A model generated the notes under the pieces. It had not been told where the DNA came from. It ran no database searches and was given only the letters and a program-made list of their open reading frames with translations. Shown piece by piece: positions 1 to 8,900 of a stretch of DNA of 64,000 bases (position 1 is its first letter; each line of letters begins with the position of its first letter). This DNA comes from JAFGVL01 sp963662245 (GTDB taxonomy: Bacteria > Bacteroidota > Bacteroidia > Bacteroidales > Paludibacteraceae): the NCBI GenBank assembly GCA_963662245.2, contig CAXXVQ010000006.1, positions 62,001 through 126,000 of the forward strand, read 5' to 3'. The position numbers and the translations under genes were made by a program.

Positions 1-141
1 CTAAGTTATATGGCGTCTAATCCTCGTCAATGTCAGTTGAAAGAGAAAAATGGTAAGCGCTATATTTCGGTGAAGGATATAAAAACTGTTAATCAGGCAT
101 TTGAAGCTTTAGAAACAATAGCAAAGATTGAAATGGAATAA
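1..141 (+). CDS. C-terminal end of an unrecognised protein (partial)
   Basis: The first 46 codons of the window are open in frame 1 and end with TAA at 139-141, immediately before a strong hairpin terminator. The 5' part lies outside the window. The fragment is charged and lysine-rich, with a predicted C-terminal helix (VNQAFEALETIAKIEME). I do not recognise a family from so short a piece. Confidence 0.5.
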   Translation, partial: LSYMASNPRQCQLKEKNGKRYISVKDIKTVNQAFEALETIAKIEME

Positions 142-183
142 AAAATAAAGCGAGCTAAGTTTTCACTTAGCTCGCTTTATTTA
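142..183. terminator. Bidirectional hairpin terminator
   Basis: Two perfect arms (AAATAAAGCGAGCTAAGT and its complement) enclose a TTTC-type loop, with T-rich tracts on both sides. It can end the plus-strand gene fragment at 141 and also the minus-strand RNA that starts near 362. Confidence 0.8.
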
Positions 184-362
184 AAAGAAAAGCCTTATGG
201 CATTTGAGAAAACTCCTAAAAACAGGATTTGAGACATTGGCTTTCTTTGTAATCTGCCGTTCCGACTTGTCGGAAACCCGAAGGTGCAGCCCGCCATTGA
301 AAGCTTGAGTTAGTCTCGGTATTTTAAAAATGTTGAGTTTTCCAATACTCGCCATAGGCTTC
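184..362 (-). ncRNA. Structured non-coding RNA, candidate 6S-like (Bacteroidales-1-like) RNA
   Basis: No credible gene lies here, yet the minus-strand sequence folds into one long interrupted rod. The ends pair (351-361 with 190-201), then GAAAACTC pairs with GAGTTTTC, GAGAC with GTCTC, and GCTTTC with GAAAGC. The top carries a TTCCGACAAGTCGGAA hairpin and an ACC-TTCG-GGT mini-hairpin. A Bacteroidota promoter sits just upstream on the minus strand and a terminator lies downstream, giving a transcript of roughly 180-220 bases. Size, rod shape and internal bubbles resemble 6S RNA, and a Bacteroidales RNA motif with this kind of promoter is known. The family assignment is inference; the RNA gene itself is better supported. 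Confidence 0.55.
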
Positions 363-366
363 AATA

Positions 367-397
367 CAAATATACAAAAATATGCACTTTCAGCAAA
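367..397 (-). promoter_or_regulatory. Promoter of the structured RNA
   Basis: On the minus strand a TTTG (394-397) is followed after 19 bases by TATATTTG (367-374), matching the Bacteroidota sigma-ABfr consensus TTTG-N17-20-TAnnTTTG. Transcription would start near 360-362, exactly at the closing stem of the RNA. Confidence 0.6.
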
Positions 398-510
398 AGC
401 TTTCCGGCTATATTTTTCAAACTATTTTTATTTAACATAATTAGATCGGGTTTTAGTTATATGCTTTAATATTGTCCAAGACAAAATTAGTATATGGAAA
501 TCTCAAATAC

Positions 511-543
511 GCAAAAAGCCCTTGTTTAAGGGCTTTTTTGCTA
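511..543. terminator. Hairpin terminator
   Basis: GCAAAAAGCCC and GGGCTTTTTTGC pair around a TTGTTTAA loop, with T-rich tracts. It lies downstream of the DUF4301 gene on the minus strand and probably ends that transcript. Confidence 0.75.
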
Positions 544-608
544 TTGTTTATTATCTAACTTGCTGATTGCTAATTTGAATAGTTCTAATTTGCAAAGCTT
601 ATTTATCC

Positions 609-2120
609 TTATTGATGTTCTTCTCTTAAGAGATCATTTACAGTTTTAACGGGGTTAAAAGTTAGGATAGGGACTTCGACAAAAACTGTGTTCCAGTTAC
701 TCATTGCTCCATTCCATAAACCAGGAAGTTCAAGAGCTTTTAATTCTCTTCCATTTTTAGATTTAGAAGAGATAAAACCTGTGTTTTTATCTATATATTT
801 AGTTAGATTAAACTTATTTCCTTTATAGTCTTTAATTGCGCAAACAAGATCTACCGGATTAAAGTGAGTGGCAGTATTCATTATGTTTACTGAACGCTCA
901 TCTTTCATGTTGATTTGTGAGCTTTCAAGTATTTGTGGGGAAATGCTACCATCTTCATTCTCAATTAGGTAAGGGCCACCACCGGGTTCACCTACATTTT
1001 TAACCATCCCACATACTCTGATTGGTCTATTCAGCTTTCCTTTTAGATATGAGATTAGTTCTGATTTTGAAAAACTACTTGCTTTAGGATTTTTGTTAAG
1101 TAGCTCATTCTCACAGAATTTATTTATAGTAGCTAATGATGTTTCAGAAATGTTTTCGTTTTCTAGTTGTTCTAGGTAGTTAAAAGCCTTCTTTTGTAAT
1201 GAAACTAATAGTCCTGCTAGTAGCTTTTTGTAAACTACAGTTGTGTCTTTTAGGCTGTCAGGAACAACATTGTCAATGTTTTTAATGAAAACTATATCTG
1301 CATTTAAATCATTTAAGTTCTCGATAAGTGCACCATGTCCTCCCGGTCTGAATACTAATTCACCATTTTCTCTAAATGGCTCATTATTAGAGTCTGCTGC
1401 AACTGTATCTGTCGAGGTCTTTTGTTCTGAGAAGCTTATTGAGTACTTAACATCGTATTGCTTTGCGTATCTCTCATAAACCTCATTTACATGCTTTACA
1501 AATAGCTCTCGATGCTCATTTGAAACAGTAAAGTGTATATTGACTTCATTATTGTTTGATTTTGAATATAGTGCCCCTTCCACTAAGTGTTCTTCAAGTG
1601 GAGTTCTGTTGCCATCGGCATAATTGTGGAATTTTAAAAGTCCTTTTGGTAAATTGCCATAGTTTAAGCCATCTGTATTTAATAGATTAGAAGCTACAGT
1701 TTTATATTCTTCCTCATTAATTAAAGTTTGGATGTCTTTGTGATTGTTTTTTATGCAGATATCATTTAATTCATTGTAAAAAGCAAAGCTTCTAATTTTA
1801 TCAAAGAATGTTTTTTCAAAATCGGTTGTTGGTTTTGTATAGTCTGTAGAAATGAATTCAAATATGTTCTTAAACATACGACTAGCCGCGCCTGAGGCTG
1901 GAACAAACTTTACAGAAGTTTTGTCTCCCTTTAAATACTCCTCCCATAATAATAAAAAATTGTTAAGATCGTTATCTAATTGAAAGATGCCATTTCCAAT
2001 TTCAGCTGCTTTGTGAATTGATAGAAAAGGGAATCCTTCTCTAAAGCTTTGTAGTTGTGCTTCAAATTGTTTAGAATCAATACCTTTTTCTTTAAGGATT
2101 TCTAAATCAGATGTGTTCAT
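609..2120 (-). CDS. DUF4301 family protein
   Basis: This 503-residue cytoplasmic protein matches the DUF4301 family, which is almost restricted to Bacteroidota and has no established function. Visible landmarks are FVPASGAASRMFK near residue 75, FRPGGHGALIENL near 260, and a glycine-rich VGEPGGGPYLIENEDGS segment near 375. The glycine-rich first motif and the GGHGAL motif resemble sugar-nucleotide transferase folds, so a nucleotidyltransferase-like activity is possible but unproven. It stands alone between its terminator and a 334-base spacer. The ATG start agrees with the family N-terminus, and the length looks complete. Confidence 0.8.
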   Translation of the reverse strand: MNTSDLEILKEKGIDSKQFEAQLQSFREGFPFLSIHKAAEIGNGIFQLDNDLNNFLLLWEEYLKGDKTSVKFVPASGAASRMFKNIFEFISTDYTKPTTDFEKTFFDKIRSFAFYNELNDICIKNNHKDIQTLINEEEYKTVASNLLNTDGLNYGNLPKGLLKFHNYADGNRTPLEEHLVEGALYSKSNNNEVNIHFTVSNEHRELFVKHVNEVYERYAKQYDVKYSISFSEQKTSTDTVAADSNNEPFRENGELVFRPGGHGALIENLNDLNADIVFIKNIDNVVPDSLKDTTVVYKKLLAGLLVSLQKKAFNYLEQLENENISETSLATINKFCENELLNKNPKASSFSKSELISYLKGKLNRPIRVCGMVKNVGEPGGGPYLIENEDGSISPQILESSQINMKDERSVNIMNTATHFNPVDLVCAIKDYKGNKFNLTKYIDKNTGFISSKSKNGRELKALELPGLWNGAMSNWNTVFVEVPILTFNPVKTVNDLLREEHQ

Positions 2121-2454
2121 AAGTATTTCGATTTTATTTTACTTGTGTATTGCAATGTAAATATTTTTCCTGAAAAATTAACATCTCGTAATATTTTTTT
2201 CTTTAAAATTTGATAAAATAATTATGTAGATAATCTTGTCTAATTTCTTGATTTAACTGATTTGTATTGCAAAAGTTAATAAGCAAAAAACCATTATTTG
2301 AAGCTGCTTTTTAATATTTAATTAATATATTTGCTGACTAAATTTTTTAGAGGTATTGTTTTGTTCTACTTCTTGGAAATTTAACATAAGAGTTAAATTC
2401 TATGTGAAATAATGTAACTAAACACTTTATTAACTAACCATTAATTAAAATTCT
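2121..2454. other. Divergent intergenic region between DUF4301 and susC
   Basis: This very AT-rich spacer holds the start regions of two divergent genes. A TATATTTG at 2326-2333 matches the -7 element for susC, but the nearest TTTG (2297-2300) is 25 bases away, too far for a good -33 box. No hairpin, small gene or riboswitch is evident. A longer susC leader is possible. Confidence 0.4.
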
Positions 2455-5400
2455 ATGAAAGAAAAAGCTAGTAGACTAGTGGGCGTAAAACGCTCAATGT
2501 TTATGCTTTTATTGTTTGTTATGGCTTCTTTCCAAGTTTTTGCACAAACGAAAGAAATTTCGGGTATTGTGAAAGATAATGCTGGGGAAGCTGCTATTGG
2601 TGCGACAGTGAAAGTAAAAGGTACAACTATTGGTACAATTACAGACTTTAATGGAGCATATACTTTGAAAGATGTTCCTGCAGATGCAAATGAATTAGAA
2701 GTGTCATATATTGGTTTTGCAACCAAAACTGTGGCTATTAGCGGGTCTAAAGTAGATGTAAGTCTGGCTGAAGATACTAAGCAGCTTGAAGCTGTAGTTG
2801 TAACCGGTTATGGGGAAACTAAAAAACGCGACCTTGTTAACTCTGTGGCATCAGTTGGTGCAGATCAGTTAAAAGATGTGCCTGTTGCATCGGCAGCTGA
2901 GGCTATGCAAGGGAAACTTGCAGGTGTAAATGTAACTACAACTGAAGGTTCTCCTGATGCTGAAATCAGCGTGCGTGTGCGTGGTGGTTCTTCTTTAACT
3001 CAAAGTGCAGATCCATTATATATTGTGGATGGATTTCCTGTAAGTAGTATTAATGATATTCCTCCATCAGCAATTAAAAGTATTGATGTATTGAAGGATG
3101 CGGCAGCAACAGCTATTTATGGAGCTCAAGGTGCAAATGGTGTAATTATCATTACAACTAAAGATGGAGAAGAAGGTGCTTCTGATAGTGGTAAATTCAA
3201 ATTTAATGTTGATTATACTGGTTATTTTGGATTCAAAAAGATGGTGAATGCATATGATATGATGGATGCTGAGGATTTTGCTCGCATACAGTATGAAAAT
3301 GCATATTTTGTAAATAAAGATAAAATTGATGATAATTTTAGAGTTTATTTTGATAAAGCGTATTCTGATACTCAAGATTATCCTTCTGCAAGTGTTCTTA
3401 GAACAGATTTAGGTGTTTTATTTGATAGCATTGGTGCTCTACAGGGTACTGATTGGCAAGATAAAACTTTTGGTCGTACTGGTCAACAAATGAATCATAG
3501 TCTTTCTGTTACCGGTGGTAATAAAAAAGCAAACTTTGCTTTGAGTTATAACCGTATTGACGATGAAGGAATTATGTATGGTTCTGATTACAATAGAGAT
3601 AACTTATCGCTTAAAGCTAAGTTTAAACCGATTAAGAACATGACTATTGGGATTACTGGTCGCTATTCAAATACTGAAGTATATGGTGCTGGTGCCAATA
3701 CTGCTGATGATGCAGGTTCTAAAACAGAATCTCGTGTTCGTAATGCTATTGCTTATACTCCTATTGAATTGTTGTCGAAGGATGTTAACCAAGCATTGCA
3801 AGATGAAGAAGCTTTTGGTAGTTTATACGACCCAATTACTGCTATTGATGATAACTATAAATATAAGACTGATGAAAAGTGGAGTGTAAATGGATATGTT
3901 CAATATAAATTCTTGAAAGATTACACTTTTAGATCATCATGGGGATATGAGTCTCAAGAAAAGTCTACAAATCGTTATTATGGAAATACCGCGTATTATT
4001 CTCGTGCTGGTGATGGTTTCACTGGAGCCGGAGGTGCTGCAGGGTATTCGTCTACAATTATAAACAATGAGACTTCTTCTAAATTCCAAAACTCTAATAC
4101 TTTAACAGCTGTAAAAAGTTTTACAGGTGGTCATAGTTTGACAGTTTTGCTTGGAGAAGAAACTACGATGAAAGATGTAGATTCTTATACTCAAACAACT
4201 TTTGGTTATGATGGTCAGTCTACTGGAGACAAAGTTCTTGATGGGTATTATGATTATTTAGGTCAATTTACAACGCATTATGTTGAGCCTAATGATAATA
4301 TGCTTTCTTTCTTTGCAAAGGCTGATTATAATTATAGATCAAGATATTACTTAAATGCTACTATGCGTGCAGATGGATCTACTCGTTTTGCAAACAACGA
4401 CTCTATTCATAATCAATGGGGGTATTTCCCTTCTGTTTCTGGGGCATGGCGTATGTCTGATGAAGCATGGATTAAAGATGCATTAAGAGCTGCTAAAGTG
4501 TCAAACTTGAAGTGGCGTTTGAGTTACGGTGTTGCAGGTAATAATAATGTAGATTTAGGATACCTTTATAATGCATATATTGAAAAGTTAAAGCAAACAC
4601 CTGCTTCTGGTACATATGTAGGTTCTGCTACATATGACTTAAATGTTACTGCAAATCCTGAATTAAAGTGGGAAACTACAATTACTAGAGATTTAGGATT
4701 AGATTATGGATTCTTTAAAGATCGTTTAAGTGGTGCTATTGATATCTATCAGAATTCGACTGTTGATCTAATAGTTTTGCGTAAAACGGGTAACTCATTG
4801 AGATATGAAAATGTTGGTGAGACTCAAAATAGAGGGGCAGAGTTTTCTGTTACCGGCGTGATTTTAGATAATAAATCTAAAAACTTAAAATATAACTTAA
4901 CTGTTGATGCAAATGCTTCTTTCAACCAGTCTGAGGTGATTTCTTTTGGTGGAACAGATGTGTACACAGTGGCTACAGGATACCTTTCTACAGGTTATGA
5001 TAATAGTGATATTGAATACAAACTTGAAGTTGGAGAACCTCTTGGTAGAGTCTGGGGTTATGAATATGATGGTTTTTATACGACTTCTGATTTCAATTCT
5101 TATGATAAAGTTAATGATGTATGGTATAAAGATGGTGAAGAAGTGTTAACTGTTTTAGCAGATGCAGATGGTGCTCGTCCAGGTATGATGAAGCTAAAGG
5201 ATTTAGACGGAGATGGTAAAATTACAAAAGCTGACCGCACTGTTATAGGAAATACAATGCCACTATGTACTGGAGGTTTTTCTCTAAGTGGAAATGTTGG
5301 TAGTGGTAATTGGGGAACAGTTGATGCATCAGCAAACTTTAGTTATTCAATTGGAAATGATGTAGTAAATCTAACTGCTTTAGATTTATCATTTATTGCA

Positions 5401-5895
5401 TCAGCAAACTCTAGTTCTAAACTTCGTAATAATTTAAATTCTGTAGCTTATGGTAAGCGTTATTCATTGTTTGATGCTAATGGGAATTATCTTCCTGCAG
5501 CTGCACAAACTGACGCTACATCTGGTTTGACTGAAGGAGCAAGTTATGATCTTTTAGCTGCTGAGTTAGCTAGTAATAATACTACTGCAAGTATATTTAA
5601 TCCAGTAGTAAATTATTCTGCTTTAAATAGTTATTTTGTTGAGGATGGTTCATATCTTCGTATGGCGGCTCTTACTATAGGTTACTCATTACCAGATAAG
5701 TTAATTAACAAAGCGCATATTTCTAAATTGCGTTTCTTCTTTACAGCTTCTAATTTATTCTGTTTGACAAACTATTCTGGAAACGATCCAGAAGTAGATA
5801 CAGGTTCTGCAAGAAGTCCACTAGCTTCCGGGCTTGACTTCTCAGCTTATCCAAAGTCTAGAGCATTTAATTTTGGTTTAAATCTTTCATTTTAA
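2455..5895 (+). CDS. SusC/RagA family TonB-linked outer membrane transporter
   Basis: This 1146-residue protein imports oligosaccharides across the outer membrane using TonB energy. A signal peptide ends near residue 31 (FQVFAQ). A carboxypeptidase-regulatory-like domain follows (about 34-110), then the TonB-box-like VVVTGYG at 114-120 and the plug with the SusC-type segments DPLYIVDGFPV and AIYGAQGANGVIIITTK. The rest is the beta-barrel, ending in an aromatic residue (LNLSF), as expected for outer membrane proteins. A DLDGDGKITKAD calcium-loop-like stretch lies near residue 920. susD follows after 13 bases. The neighbouring pectin enzymes make pectin fragments the probable cargo; that is inference. 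Confidence 0.95.
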   Translation: MKEKASRLVGVKRSMFMLLLFVMASFQVFAQTKEISGIVKDNAGEAAIGATVKVKGTTIGTITDFNGAYTLKDVPADANELEVSYIGFATKTVAISGSKVDVSLAEDTKQLEAVVVTGYGETKKRDLVNSVASVGADQLKDVPVASAAEAMQGKLAGVNVTTTEGSPDAEISVRVRGGSSLTQSADPLYIVDGFPVSSINDIPPSAIKSIDVLKDAAATAIYGAQGANGVIIITTKDGEEGASDSGKFKFNVDYTGYFGFKKMVNAYDMMDAEDFARIQYENAYFVNKDKIDDNFRVYFDKAYSDTQDYPSASVLRTDLGVLFDSIGALQGTDWQDKTFGRTGQQMNHSLSVTGGNKKANFALSYNRIDDEGIMYGSDYNRDNLSLKAKFKPIKNMTIGITGRYSNTEVYGAGANTADDAGSKTESRVRNAIAYTPIELLSKDVNQALQDEEAFGSLYDPITAIDDNYKYKTDEKWSVNGYVQYKFLKDYTFRSSWGYESQEKSTNRYYGNTAYYSRAGDGFTGAGGAAGYSSTIINNETSSKFQNSNTLTAVKSFTGGHSLTVLLGEETTMKDVDSYTQTTFGYDGQSTGDKVLDGYYDYLGQFTTHYVEPNDNMLSFFAKADYNYRSRYYLNATMRADGSTRFANNDSIHNQWGYFPSVSGAWRMSDEAWIKDALRAAKVSNLKWRLSYGVAGNNNVDLGYLYNAYIEKLKQTPASGTYVGSATYDLNVTANPELKWETTITRDLGLDYGFFKDRLSGAIDIYQNSTVDLIVLRKTGNSLRYENVGETQNRGAEFSVTGVILDNKSKNLKYNLTVDANASFNQSEVISFGGTDVYTVATGYLSTGYDNSDIEYKLEVGEPLGRVWGYEYDGFYTTSDFNSYDKVNDVWYKDGEEVLTVLADADGARPGMMKLKDLDGDGKITKADRTVIGNTMPLCTGGFSLSGNVGSGNWGTVDASANFSYSIGNDVVNLTALDLSFIASANSSSKLRNNLNSVAYGKRYSLFDANGNYLPAAAQTDATSGLTEGASYDLLAAELASNNTTASIFNPVVNYSALNSYFVEDGSYLRMAALTIGYSLPDKLINKAHISKLRFFFTASNLFCLTNYSGNDPEVDTGSARSPLASGLDFSAYPKSRAFNFGLNLSF

Positions 5896-5908
5896 AAATT
5901 AAGAGAAT

Positions 5909-7870
5909 ATGAAAACGATAAGATATTTAATTGTGGTGCTATTGTTTGCATCTGGATTGGTTTCATGTCAAGATTTCTTTGAAACTACCACTCCATCAGG
6001 AGAAAATCTTTCTGCTGTAAGTGATGATCCTGGGTTTTATGAAGAGCAAATGCAAGTGATTTATAGTAACACTATTTTTGGTGGTGATAGAAGTTATCGT
6101 AACCGTCTTGCTTGTGGTTATCAAGGTTTAAATACGGATATTGAATATTGTAATAAATCAGATGCGCAAGAAAGTTCTCGTTATAATTGTGCTACAAATG
6201 ATAGCCAGTTATCAAGAGAAGGTAGAGACCCTTGGGCATATCTAAATAAAGCTATTGTACAATGTAATAATATTATTGGTCTTATAGATACTACGACTGT
6301 TAATCCTAAAGTTAAATATCTTTGGGGTGAGGCATTGACTTTGCGCGCTTTTGCATACTTGGAGATGGTGAAATTTTGGGGAGATGTTCCTGCATATTTT
6401 ACGAATGACAATCCTTACCCTTTGAAAGAAGATCGTAATGTTATTTATGAGAAAATTCGTACAGACCTAACAAAAGCTGCTGAGTTAATGGGCTGGTCAG
6501 AAGATATTGCTTGGGCACCTGCTAAAAAAACGATTACACGCCCAAATAAAGCATTTGCTTTAGGTTTGCTTGCTCGTGCAGATATGATGTATGCAGGTTA
6601 TGCACTTCGTCCGGATTATATTACTCAAGGTGGAGGAGCTCCGTATAGTGTTCAGTTTAATGTAAAAGATGCTGATAAGCGTAAAGAGTTATATCAAGAA
6701 GCTCTAAATGCTTGTGGACAAGTTATTGCTCATTATGGAGATACTAAGTTGAAATCAACTTTTGATGGTGTGTTTAAAGATATTTGTCAAGATAAGACAG
6801 CTTTTGCAAGTACAGAATGGTTATGGGTAATGCCTTTTGCGGATGGATCTCGTGGTCAGTTTATGAATTATAACTGTCCAAAATCATCAGATGCATTATT
6901 AGCTTTAGTAAATAATCAAGCAGGTTCAACAAATTCAGTTCAAATGATTGTACCTACTTTTATTTATGATTTTGAAGCTGGTGATGCTCGTAAATGGGTT
7001 ACAGTCGCTCCATTTACTTGGGCTGCAGATAATGCATCGGGTGTTTCTTCTGATGTTGCAAATAGAAAAGCTATTTTTGCAGGATCATTTTTGCAGGATA
7101 ATGATGCGGAAAAAATCTTATATCAAAAGAATGTTGATATAAATAAAGTGCATTTAGGAAAATACCGTGTAGAATGGATGAGTAGAACTAGAAATGGTAG
7201 TGATGATGGTGTTGATTATCCTATTATGCGTTATGCTGATGTTTTATTAATGTATGCAGAAGCTTCTATTGGTGGAAATAGTGGAGATGTGCCATCAGTT
7301 ACAACATATCCAGGTGCCGGGACTCCTCAAGAAGCATTTGATAAAGTAAGAGCTCGTGCAGGTTTGGCTTCTAAACCTCTTACGATTGATAATATTATTA
7401 ATGAACGCGCATTCGAATTTTGTGGTGAATATATTAGAAAATTTGACCTTGAGCGTTGGGGAGTATTAAAGAGTAAGCTTGTGACTGCAACAAGTCGTCT
7501 AGATCTTTTGAATAGACATGATGGTGAGTTTGCCGGAATGACTGATTACATTTATATTAAATATAAAAATGATGATTCTTATGTTATGCCAAATTATAGC
7601 ACAGCTAAGGTGTCATTAGGAAAAGGTTATGTGATTGATACAATCTATGGTTTGGCTTTAGGTGAAAATTCAGAGCCTGCTAGTTATGCTTCTAATCCTG
7701 ATGTTTGGGCTAAGAAGAATGCATTTGGAGATACAGATCCTCGTAATCTTGTAAATAATTATTTGTTGTATTCAGATGAGAGCATAGTAGACAAACGACA
7801 CTACTGGCCTATATTCCAGGTTAATGTAGAGTCAAGTAATAGTACATTGTGGAATGACTATGATTATTAG
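5909..7870 (+). CDS. SusD/RagB family surface glycan-binding lipoprotein
   Basis: This 653-residue lipoprotein is the partner of the SusC barrel just upstream and would act as its substrate-binding lid. The signal peptide ends in the lipobox LVSC with the lipidated Cys at residue 20. Typical SusD features are visible: the helical repeat region with EALTLRAFAYLEMVKFWGDVP (abridged here to its core LRAFAYLEMVKFWGD), and the C-terminal block YPIMRYADVLLMYAEA followed by FDKVRARAGL and NERAFEFCGE. It is longer than the classic 550-residue SusD. Transcription with susC is implied by the 13-base gap. Confidence 0.95.
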   Translation: MKTIRYLIVVLLFASGLVSCQDFFETTTPSGENLSAVSDDPGFYEEQMQVIYSNTIFGGDRSYRNRLACGYQGLNTDIEYCNKSDAQESSRYNCATNDSQLSREGRDPWAYLNKAIVQCNNIIGLIDTTTVNPKVKYLWGEALTLRAFAYLEMVKFWGDVPAYFTNDNPYPLKEDRNVIYEKIRTDLTKAAELMGWSEDIAWAPAKKTITRPNKAFALGLLARADMMYAGYALRPDYITQGGGAPYSVQFNVKDADKRKELYQEALNACGQVIAHYGDTKLKSTFDGVFKDICQDKTAFASTEWLWVMPFADGSRGQFMNYNCPKSSDALLALVNNQAGSTNSVQMIVPTFIYDFEAGDARKWVTVAPFTWAADNASGVSSDVANRKAIFAGSFLQDNDAEKILYQKNVDINKVHLGKYRVEWMSRTRNGSDDGVDYPIMRYADVLLMYAEASIGGNSGDVPSVTTYPGAGTPQEAFDKVRARAGLASKPLTIDNIINERAFEFCGEYIRKFDLERWGVLKSKLVTATSRLDLLNRHDGEFAGMTDYIYIKYKNDDSYVMPNYSTAKVSLGKGYVIDTIYGLALGENSEPASYASNPDVWAKKNAFGDTDPRNLVNNYLLYSDESIVDKRHYWPIFQVNVESSNSTLWNDYDY

Positions 7871-7913
7871 GCTATTACTAGAATATATTTATTAATAAAC
7901 TTAAGTTAATGAT

Positions 7914-8678
7914 ATGAAATTATTAAGAAAATTTTCGATATTCACAGTAATATTGTTTATTACATCGTCAGTGTTTATTTCATGTGACGATAGTGATACT
8001 GTGCCAACTTATTCAAATTCTGCTGATGGTGTAGTTATTGATGGAATTCGTTGGGCTACAAGTAATGTAGCTGCTCCAGGTGCATTTGCAACAAGTCCTG
8101 AAGATCCAGGTATGTTTTATCAATGGGACGCAACAAAAGGTTGGTCTGCTGTTAATACTAATGTAGGGCCTTTAACTATTAATGATATAGTTTATGAGGA
8201 TGTCAATTATACACTAAGTTCAAGTGGTGATACTGCGTGGGTTGATATTACTCCACCTTGGAGTGCAGGTTCTGCTTGGGATGACACATACAAAGAAACA
8301 CATGTGGCTACAGATACTATTAGTGGTGATACTGTACAATGGGCAACTGCAAATAATGTTTGTCCTGCCGGATGGAGACTCCCAACTAAAGATGAACTAC
8401 AAAGCTTGATTAACTCTGGTTATAAATGGACAACTGTTAATGGAGTTTCAGGTTGTGTTTTCGGTTCAGGAGATAATGCTATTTTCATTCCTGCTGTTGG
8501 TTATCGTTCTAGCTTTGATGGTTCATTGTTGAATACAGTTAGTGGATACTATTGGGCTAAAGATCAAATCGGTGGTGCTAATAATCATTTATTTATTCAA
8601 GATGGAGGTGTTACTTTAGGTAATATTCAGCTTAAATTAGGAGATGCTCTTACACTTCGTTGTGTAAAAGATGAGTAA
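7914..8678 (+). CDS. Fibrobacter-major-paralogous-domain (FISUMP) surface lipoprotein
   Basis: This 254-residue protein has a lipoprotein signal (SVFISC, Cys 24) and a FISUMP/Fib_succ_major domain from about residue 35 to the end. The domain is marked by VVIDGIRWATSNVAAPG, NVCPAGWRLPTKDELQSL and the terminal LRCVKDE. Such domains are found on surface lipoproteins of Bacteroidota; their biochemical role is not settled. It lies 43 bases after susD and before a terminator, so it is probably the third gene of the susCD operon and may be a surface glycan-binding accessory. Confidence 0.85.
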   Translation: MKLLRKFSIFTVILFITSSVFISCDDSDTVPTYSNSADGVVIDGIRWATSNVAAPGAFATSPEDPGMFYQWDATKGWSAVNTNVGPLTINDIVYEDVNYTLSSSGDTAWVDITPPWSAGSAWDDTYKETHVATDTISGDTVQWATANNVCPAGWRLPTKDELQSLINSGYKWTTVNGVSGCVFGSGDNAIFIPAVGYRSSFDGSLLNTVSGYYWAKDQIGGANNHLFIQDGGVTLGNIQLKLGDALTLRCVKDE

Positions 8679-8694
8679 TTAAAAGATATATCAT

Positions 8695-8738
8695 AAAAAA
8701 ACGGGCTAATTGCAATCTGCAATTAGCCCGTTTTTTTA
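8695..8738 (+). terminator. Rho-independent terminator of the susCD operon
   Basis: ACGGGCTAATTGCA and TGCAATTAGCCCGT form a near-perfect 14-base stem around a three-base loop, followed by a run of seven T. The preceding A-run makes it potentially bidirectional. Confidence 0.9.
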
Positions 8739-8900
8739 TGATAAAGAAATTTTCACTTTGATTTTTAGGCTCTAATAATGAGCTGTTTAAGGTTTTCTGT
8801 GCTGTTTTGTTTTTTCTTTATGTAGAATACTATTAAATGCATAATATTGTCAGAAAATAGTAGTATTTTTAGAGTCTTTTTGTGATAAAGATATAATACT

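Noticed and set aside
167..364. 65-codon minus-strand frame as a protein gene
   Set aside because: It lies entirely within the structured RNA, which has its own promoter and terminator; the amino acid pattern is a by-product of the RNA sequence.
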